Source of the DNA: Betaproteobacteria bacterium UKL13-2
Lineage (GTDB): Bacteria > Pseudomonadota > Gammaproteobacteria > Burkholderiales > Usitatibacteraceae
DNA: 64,000 nt
Direction of reading: 5' to 3'
Assembly (NCBI GenBank): GCA_001602455.1
Contig: CP012157.1
Location: forward strand, 119,733-183,732
The notes below the pieces were generated by a model that did not search any database, was not told where the DNA came from, and saw nothing but the letters and a program-made list of their open reading frames with translations. The first letter of the stretch is position 1. The number at the start of each line of letters is the position of its first letter. Shown here piece after piece: positions 58,898 through 64,000 of the stretch. The position numbers were made by a program, and so were the translations under genes.

Positions 58898-60892
58898 ATG
58901 ACCCAAGCCACCCGCACCGATATCCCCAACGCCATCCGCGCCCTTTCCATGGATGCCGTCCAGAAAGCCAACTCCGGGCATCCCGGTGCCCCAATGGGCA
59001 TGGCGGAGATTGCCGAGGTGCTGTGGCGGCACCACCTGAAGCACAATCCAAAGAACCCACATTGGGCGGATCGCGACCGGTTTGTGCTTTCAAACGGTCA
59101 TGGCTCGATGTTGATTTATTCCCTGCTGCACCTCACCGGTTATGACTTGTCGATGGACGATATCAAGTCGTTCCGCCAGTTGCACTCGAAGACGCCCGGC
59201 CACCCTGAAGTCGGCATTACGCCAGGCGTCGAGACCACCACCGGGCCACTCGGACAGGGCTTGGCCAATGCCGTCGGTATGGCGATGGCAGAACGTGAAT
59301 TGGCGCGGACCTTCAACCGTCCGGGCATGGAAGTTGTCGGCCATTACACCTATGTATTCGCCGGCGACGGCTGCATGATGGAAGGTATCTCCCACGAGGT
59401 CTGTTCATTGGCAGGTACGCTCGGCTTGGAAAAATTGATCGTGTTCTACGACGACAACGGTATTTCCATCGACGGCAAAGTCGAGGGGTGGTTCCGCGAC
59501 AACACGCCGATGCGTTTTGCCTCCTACGGCTGGAACGTGATCCCCAATGTCGATGGACACGACCCGGCGCAGATCAACGCGGCGATTATCGAGGCGAAAG
59601 AACAATCGGCCAAACCAACACTCATCTGCTGCAAAACCGTCATCGGCAAAGGCTCACCCAACTTGGCCGGCACCGATAAAGTTCACGGTGCCGCGCTGGG
59701 CGACAAGGAAGTTGCCGCGACACGTGAGGCCATCGGTTGGAAACACGCGCCGTTTGAGATTCCGCAGGACATTTACGATGCGTGGGATGCCACCCACAAA
59801 GGTGCGGCGCTGGAAGCGCGCTGGGATGGTATTTTTGCCGCCTATGAACACGCTGAACCGGCGCTGGCAGCCGAGTTCAAACGCCGCATGCGTGGCGATT
59901 TGCCGACCGACTTCACCGCAACCAGCGACGCGCTCATGGCGAAGTCAGTCGAAAAGGCGGAGACGGTCGCCACCCGCAAGGCGTCTCAGTTCGCGATCGA
60001 AGCCTTCGCGCAAACGATGCCGGAGATGATGGGTGGCTCGGCTGACCTGACCGGATCGGTGTTCACCAACTGGAGCGGTAGTAAAGCGCTGAGTGCAGAC
60101 CACGGCGGCAATTACATCAATTTTGGGGTACGCGAATTCGGCATGGCGGCCATCGCCAATGGCATGACGCTGCACGGCGGCTTTGTGCCCTACCACGGCA
60201 CGTTTTTAACTTTTAGTGACTACTCGCGCAATGCACTGCGTATGGCGGCGCTGATGAAGATTCGCAACATCTGTGTCTTCACACACGATTCGATTGGCTT
60301 GGGCGAAGATGGCCCGACGCATCAGTCGGTCGAGCACGTCGCCTCGCTTCGCTTGATTCCCAATATGGACTTATGGCGGCCGTGTGACACCGTCGAAGCG
60401 GCAGCCGCTTGGCGTCATGCGTTAGCGCGCCACAACGGTCCGACTTGCCTGATCTTCTCGCGCCAGAATTCGCCGTTCCAAAAACGCGACGCCGATGCGC
60501 TGGCAAACGTGGCGCGCGGCGGTTATGTGTTGTCGAAAGAAGGTGGCGCAGGCAAACCAGCAGCCGTGATTATTGCCACGGGGACGGAAGTTTCGCTGGC
60601 GATGGAGGCGCAAAAGTTGCTCGCCGCCAAGAATATCCACGTCCGGGTGGTGTCCATGCCTTCGACGTTTGAGTTTGATCGCCAAGATGCGGCGTACCGC
60701 GAAAGTGTATTGCCGACCGGCGTGCGTCGCGTGGCGGTGGAAGCGGGCATTACCGACTACTGGCGCAAATACGTCGGCCTAGACGGTGCGGTGGTTGGCA
60801 TCGACACCTTTGGCGAATCCGCGCCGGCGGGGGTGTTGTACAAACACTTCGGTATTACCGCTGAGGCGGTGGTGATGGCGGTGAACGGCTAA
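58898..60892 (+). CDS. tkt: Transketolase
   Basis: 664 residues, full length. Start [30 protein letters not shown], thiamine-diphosphate motif [15 protein letters not shown] with [10 protein letters not shown], central [20 protein letters not shown] and [14 protein letters not shown] (catalytic Glu), C-terminal [10 protein letters not shown]. It interconverts sugar phosphates in the pentose-phosphate/Calvin pathways and supplies ribose-5-phosphate. No cbb or gap gene follows here; a small membrane protein gene lies 23 bp downstream. Confidence 0.97.
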   Translation: MTQATRTDIPNAIRALSMDAVQKANSGHPGAPMGMAEIAEVLWRHHLKHNPKNPHWADRDRFVLSNGHGSMLIYSLLHLTGYDLSMDDIKSFRQLHSKTPGHPEVGITPGVETTTGPLGQGLANAVGMAMAERELARTFNRPGMEVVGHYTYVFAGDGCMMEGISHEVCSLAGTLGLEKLIVFYDDNGISIDGKVEGWFRDNTPMRFASYGWNVIPNVDGHDPAQINAAIIEAKEQSAKPTLICCKTVIGKGSPNLAGTDKVHGAALGDKEVAATREAIGWKHAPFEIPQDIYDAWDATHKGAALEARWDGIFAAYEHAEPALAAEFKRRMRGDLPTDFTATSDALMAKSVEKAETVATRKASQFAIEAFAQTMPEMMGGSADLTGSVFTNWSGSKALSADHGGNYINFGVREFGMAAIANGMTLHGGFVPYHGTFLTFSDYSRNALRMAALMKIRNICVFTHDSIGLGEDGPTHQSVEHVASLRLIPNMDLWRPCDTVEAAAAWRHALARHNGPTCLIFSRQNSPFQKRDADALANVARGGYVLSKEGGAGKPAAVIIATGTEVSLAMEAQKLLAAKNIHVRVVSMPSTFEFDRQDAAYRESVLPTGVRRVAVEAGITDYWRKYVGLDGAVVGIDTFGESAPAGVLYKHFGITAEAVVMAVNG

Positions 60893-60915
60893 TAGAAAGT
60901 CGTGCGAAGCGGTCG

Positions 60916-61425
60916 ATGAAAACTAACACCACGGAACTGTTGTTGGCGCTAGGTTGCTACGCCGCTTTCGTCCTCATCATTGCGCTGCCGTTTGTGTGGC
61001 AGCGCGTGTACAGCCTATTGTTTAACAGTGTTTTTTTGAGCACAGGACTACTATTCATTTTTAGTTGCGGTGTGATTGCCTATCTTTTCTGGAGGAGAGG
61101 TGCGTCCAGCCGAGCAGCGCTTTTTACTTTGGGCAGCTTACTTATTTTTTCGGCCGCAAATCTGAAGATGGGGCTTGCTCAAATTGCCGAAAACCATAAA
61201 TTTTGGGAACCGCTATTTGGGAAAAGCTGGAGTGATTTTTTCGTCTGGATGCGCGTTGCAGTTTCGCATGCCGAAGATATTGTGGCATTTGGTATTGCGG
61301 CTATTGGCGCAAACATCATGGTGGCTGCCATGCTTGATTGCGAGAAAAAGAATACCTTGAAAATGAGAGTCAACGACTTTCATGGCGATTTCAACAAACG
61401 ATTCAGGACATTTGCGCCGAGATGA
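60916..61425 (+). CDS. Small integral membrane protein of unknown function
   Basis: 169 residues, four likely membrane helices (LLLALGCYAAFVLIIALPFVW, SVFLSTGLLFIFSCGVIAYLF, AALFTLGSLLIFSAANLKMG and IVAFGIAAIGANIMVAAML) with a basic C-terminus. Not recognised. More AT-rich in its middle part than tkt. Cotranscription with tkt is possible. Confidence 0.55.
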   Translation: MKTNTTELLLALGCYAAFVLIIALPFVWQRVYSLLFNSVFLSTGLLFIFSCGVIAYLFWRRGASSRAALFTLGSLLIFSAANLKMGLAQIAENHKFWEPLFGKSWSDFFVWMRVAVSHAEDIVAFGIAAIGANIMVAAMLDCEKKNTLKMRVNDFHGDFNKRFRTFAPR

Positions 61426-61429
61426 TTAA

Positions 61430-61454
61430 GATATACAATCCTATTATGTATATC
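61430..61454 (+). promoter_or_regulatory. Putative operator of the toxin-antitoxin operon
   Basis: The perfect inverted repeat GATATAC (61430-61436) / GTATATC (61448-61454) lies 18 bp upstream of the antitoxin start. AbrB-type antitoxins bind such sites to autoregulate. GGAG at about 61460 is the ribosome-binding site. Confidence 0.55.
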
Positions 61455-61471
61455 ATGCACGGAGTATAAAC

Positions 61472-61705
61472 ATGCAAGTTTCCAAATGGGGCAATAGCCT
61501 TGCGGTTCGCCTCCCCGCTGCCGTGGTCGAGGCACTCACGCTCAAAGAAGGTGACAACATCGAGATTCATGTCGCGGATGGGCGTACCTTTGCAATCAAG
61601 AAGCGTCCCGCGGCGAGGGAGCTATTGGTGCAGTTGAGAAAGTTTCGCGGACGGCTACCCGAAGGATTTGTATTCGACCGCCTTGAAGCCAATGGCCGTC
61701 GCTAG
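61472..61705 (+). CDS. AbrB/MazE-type antitoxin (VapB-like)
   Basis: 77 residues. The swapped-hairpin DNA-binding domain is at the N-terminus (VSKWGNSLAVRLPAAVVEALTLKEGDNIEIHV), followed by a toxin-binding tail (ELLVQLRKFRGRLPEGFVFDRLEANGRR). Its end overlaps the PIN toxin by 14 bp, the usual arrangement. It probably neutralises the toxin and represses the operon through the upstream palindrome. Confidence 0.88.
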   Translation: MQVSKWGNSLAVRLPAAVVEALTLKEGDNIEIHVADGRTFAIKKRPAARELLVQLRKFRGRLPEGFVFDRLEANGRR

Positions 61706-62099
61706 GCCATTTTTTGACACGAATGTATTGCTCTACTTGTTGTCGGGAGATAGTAGGAAGGCCGATATTGCTGAGACGTTGCTTGGCTCAGGCGGCACTA
61801 TCAGCGTACAGGTGCTAAATGAGTTCGCCGCCGTCGTAATACGAAAGCTCGGCATGACGACGATGGACACCCGCGAAGTTCTGACTGCTGTTCGGGCGGC
61901 ATGTAGCGTAGTACCGATGACAGAGGAAACACATGAGCGCGGGTTGGCGATAGCCGAACGGTATGCGCTTTCGATATACGATTCGATGATTGTTGCCTCG
62001 GCGCTTCTATCCGACTGTACGCTTTTGATCTCGGAAGATATGCAAGACCAGCAAGTGATCGAAAAAAAACTGACCATTCGAAATCCGTTTCGCAAATGA
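61692..62099 (+). CDS. PIN-domain ribonuclease toxin (VapC-like)
   Basis: 135 residues from ATG 61692. PIN acidic residues are visible in RPFFDTNVLLYLLSGD, QVLNEFAAVVIRKLG and YDSMIVASALLSDC, with a last acidic patch in ISEDMQDQQ. It would cleave RNA (in studied VapC proteins often tRNA or rRNA) when antitoxin is lost. The pair lies between a membrane protein and arsS and is probably a mobile or accessory insertion. Confidence 0.88.
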   Translation: MAVARPFFDTNVLLYLLSGDSRKADIAETLLGSGGTISVQVLNEFAAVVIRKLGMTTMDTREVLTAVRAACSVVPMTEETHERGLAIAERYALSIYDSMIVASALLSDCTLLISEDMQDQQVIEKKLTIRNPFRK

Positions 62100-62205
62100 A
62101 GCCTTCGCTTTGTAAGGAACTCTTCGGCTGTGCGACTACCCAACATCTAACAAATGATGATAAGCATATTGTCCTGTATGGATTGATTGATTGATACGAG
62201 CCGCC

Positions 62206-63207
62206 ATGCATCAAACCCTTCACCTGCTGAAATCGCGCGGTTTTCCGCATATCCGCCGCAACACGCTGGATACCTTGCAAGTCAATCTTGGCTACAAGTG
62301 TAATCAGGCGTGTTTTCATTGCCACGTCAACGCAAGCCCCGACCGCAAGGAAATGATGTCAGGCGAGACCGTTGACGATGTCATCGCCTTCATGCAGGCA
62401 TCAAAGGTGACAACGCTGGATTTGACCGGTGGCGCGCCGGAAATGAACGACCACTTTCACCGTTTGGTCATCGCCGCGAGAAAGCTCGGGGTGCGCGTGA
62501 TTGACCGCTGCAACCTCACCATCTTGTCGGAGCCAGGTTACGAAGCACTGGCGCAGTTGCTCGCCGAGCAGCAAGTCGAGGTATCAGCGTCGCTGCCGTG
62601 TTATTCACAGGAGAACGTCGATAAGCAACGCGGCGAAGGCGTGTTTGATGCCTCCATTGCCGGCCTAAAAAAGCTCAACGCGCTCGGTTACGGCAAGCCC
62701 GACAGCGGCTTGGTGTTGAACTTGGTGTACAACCCGCAGGGTGCAAAGTTGCCTCCACCACAAGAGGCGCTGGAGGCCGACTATCACCGTTTGCTGCAAG
62801 CGAACTTTGGCATTGTCTTTAACCGCCTATTCACGATCACTAACATGCCAATCCAACGCTTCGGCTCAACGCTGGTGTCAAAGGGCGAGTTCGAGGGTTA
62901 CATGGATTTGTTGGTCGCCAATTTTCAGCAGCACAATCTGGATCGCGTGATGTGTCGCTCGCTGTTATCAGTCGACTATCAGGGCTACGTTTACGACTGC
63001 GACTTCAATCAAATGCTCGACTTGCCGTTACAACACGGCGCAGGACTAAAGCCGCATCTGCGCGATTTAATGGCAGTGGATTTGCTCGGTAACCCGATTG
63101 TGGTGAAAGATCACTGTTACGGCTGCACGGCGGGACAAGGCTCGAGCTGCGGCGGCGCGCTCGACAACGATGGCGAGACATCGGCGGCTTTAATCGCGGC
63201 TGAATGA
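62206..63207 (+). CDS. arsS: Arsenosugar biosynthesis radical SAM protein ArsS
   Basis: 333 residues from ATG 62206. The radical-SAM cluster motif is in NLGYKCNQACFHCHVNASP (CxxxCxxC), followed by LDLTGGAPEMNDHFHRLV. The C-terminal DUF3641-like part is cysteine-rich (VMCRSLLSVDYQGYVYDCDFNQML, DHCYGCTAGQGSSCGG), probably carrying a second cluster. ArsS makes deoxyadenosyl arsenosugar precursors from methylated arsenic. No arsM is in view. The downstream TVP38-type gene is a frequent neighbour. Confidence 0.9.
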   Translation: MHQTLHLLKSRGFPHIRRNTLDTLQVNLGYKCNQACFHCHVNASPDRKEMMSGETVDDVIAFMQASKVTTLDLTGGAPEMNDHFHRLVIAARKLGVRVIDRCNLTILSEPGYEALAQLLAEQQVEVSASLPCYSQENVDKQRGEGVFDASIAGLKKLNALGYGKPDSGLVLNLVYNPQGAKLPPPQEALEADYHRLLQANFGIVFNRLFTITNMPIQRFGSTLVSKGEFEGYMDLLVANFQQHNLDRVMCRSLLSVDYQGYVYDCDFNQMLDLPLQHGAGLKPHLRDLMAVDLLGNPIVVKDHCYGCTAGQGSSCGGALDNDGETSAALIAAE

Positions 63208-63519
63208 GGTGAGCAGCCGCAAAGAGCGCGAAGGCGGGAACCGCAGATAAACGCAGATTTGTGCCGATTGCAAACATCAAAACTCTATTATCGACGGGCG
63301 TTTTGAGGCGAAATATGCTGGAGATGGCCGTCAATACTAGCTTCTTGTCTGCAAACAGCATATTGGCAGCGCATAACGGAAGGGCTGGCTTACGCGCCAC
63401 CGCATGCGCTGGGTTTAGTGCGCACGCTATCAGTTTGCGCGTAATGTTTTGTACTTACCGCGACAAACCATACCAGCCGGTAGCCGATGCCGGAATGCAC
63501 GTATTTAGGGAGCTAAAAA
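63208..63519. other. Gene-free interval arsS / TVP38-type gene
   Basis: 312 bp with no convincing gene. An open 88-codon frame at 63261-63527 lacks a ribosome-binding site and overlaps the next gene's start. CGCAGATAAACGCAGAT at 63241-63257 is a short direct repeat. Confidence 0.5.
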
Positions 63520-64000
63520 ATGAATAAGCGCAAAGCGTTGCTAGTACTCGCGGTCATTGGGTTGATCGCAGCGTACCTTGTGTTCGATCTTGGGCGCTAC
63601 GCCAGCCTCGATTACGTCAAAACGCAGCAGGCCGCGCTGGCCAACCACTACCAAGCTCAGCCATGGCAGACCGCCGCCATCTTTTTTGCCGTCTATGTTG
63701 CGGTAACGGGACTATCGCTACCGGGTGCTGCGATCCTCACATTGGCCGCCGGTGCACTGTTCGGTATCGTCAAGGGGGTCATCGTTGTCTCGTTTGCATC
63801 GACCATCGGCGCAACACTAGCCTTTCTTGTGGCGCGTTTTATCTTGCGCGACAGTATTCAGGCCAAATTTGGTGACAAGCTGAAGTCGTTCAATGATGGT
63901 GTCGCCAAAGACGGCGCGTTTTATTTGTTCACGCTGCGCCTCGTGCCGGCGTTTCCATTTTTTCTCATCAACGTCGTGATGGGTCTCACCCCGATGCGGA
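63520..64000 (+). CDS. TVP38/TMEM64 family membrane protein (VTT domain), 3' end missing
   Basis: 160 codons up to the window end, starting MNKRKALLVLAVIGLIAAYL with AGGGAG upstream. The VTT/SNARE-associated core is clear: TGLSLPGAAILTLAAGALFG, FASTIGATLAFLVARFILRD and FYLFTLRLVPAFPFFLINVVMG, with the conserved Arg and Pro. Members are inner-membrane proteins, and the fold is linked to lipid or solute transport. Here it follows arsS and may belong to the arsenic or metal resistance group. The C-terminus is outside the window. Confidence 0.85.
   Translation, partial: MNKRKALLVLAVIGLIAAYLVFDLGRYASLDYVKTQQAALANHYQAQPWQTAAIFFAVYVAVTGLSLPGAAILTLAAGALFGIVKGVIVVSFASTIGATLAFLVARFILRDSIQAKFGDKLKSFNDGVAKDGAFYLFTLRLVPAFPFFLINVVMGLTPMR

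Noticed and set aside
63261-63527. 88-residue frame before the TVP38-type gene
   Set aside because: No ribosome-binding site or recognisable features, and it runs into the next gene's start.

Overview
The window looks like a chromosomal segment of a betaproteobacterium with moderately high GC. The evidence is the local gene order and family content: thrB / DUF2782 / LOG-family protein / polA at the left end, petABC followed by sspA and sspB, bioA overlapping a dacB-type carboxypeptidase, argA with yggX, and a speD-speE operon. No rRNA, tRNA or CRISPR array was recognised.

Layout. 1-13.3 kb is mainly housekeeping: thrB (5' end only), DUF2782, LOG-like protein, polA, a YdcZ-type transporter, a thymidine/AMP phosphorylase-like protein paired with a PRPP-synthetase-like protein, a compact arsenic operon (arsR-arsI-arsC-aqpS) running into recG and ubiC, and a TrpF-like isomerase. 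14.1-39.4 kb is the unusual part: four tandem units, all in the same orientation. Each unit carries an N-terminally truncated IS5-type transposase frame and one very large secreted protein gene on the minus strand. Each giant protein has a signal peptide, seven RCC1-like repeats, a variable number of near-identical 84-residue Ig-like repeats (3, 8, 3 and 15), two FN3-like domains and a C-terminal FG-GAP/VCBS-like calcium-type propeller. The third copy is broken by small indels that look like blends of the other copies. The array is bracketed by two direct copies of a 130-bp element with terminal inverted repeats, and it separates ubiC from ubiA, which are usually neighbours.

39.9-64 kb returns to core genes: ubiA, a CBS-domain protein, sspB, sspA, the cytochrome bc1 operon, mscL, a DegS/DegQ-like protease, dacB, bioA, an AT-rich orphan gene, yggX, argA, rsmE and an inositol-phosphatase family gene. 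Then comes a polyamine-linked operon, speD-speE-DUF1190 lipoprotein-GNAT remnant-glutathionylspermidine-synthase-like ATP-grasp-DUF350. Last are tkt, a VapBC-type toxin-antitoxin pair, arsS and a TVP38/TMEM64-type membrane protein cut by the window end.

Two families of small terminal-inverted-repeat (MITE-like) elements are scattered through the intergenic spaces. One is exactly 130 bp in all three copies. The other is about 190-330 bp and begins CTAGCCTGAACATTTC. Both have altered neighbouring genes: the first has supplied the C-terminal tail of the TrpF-like protein, the second the stop codon of the phosphorylase.
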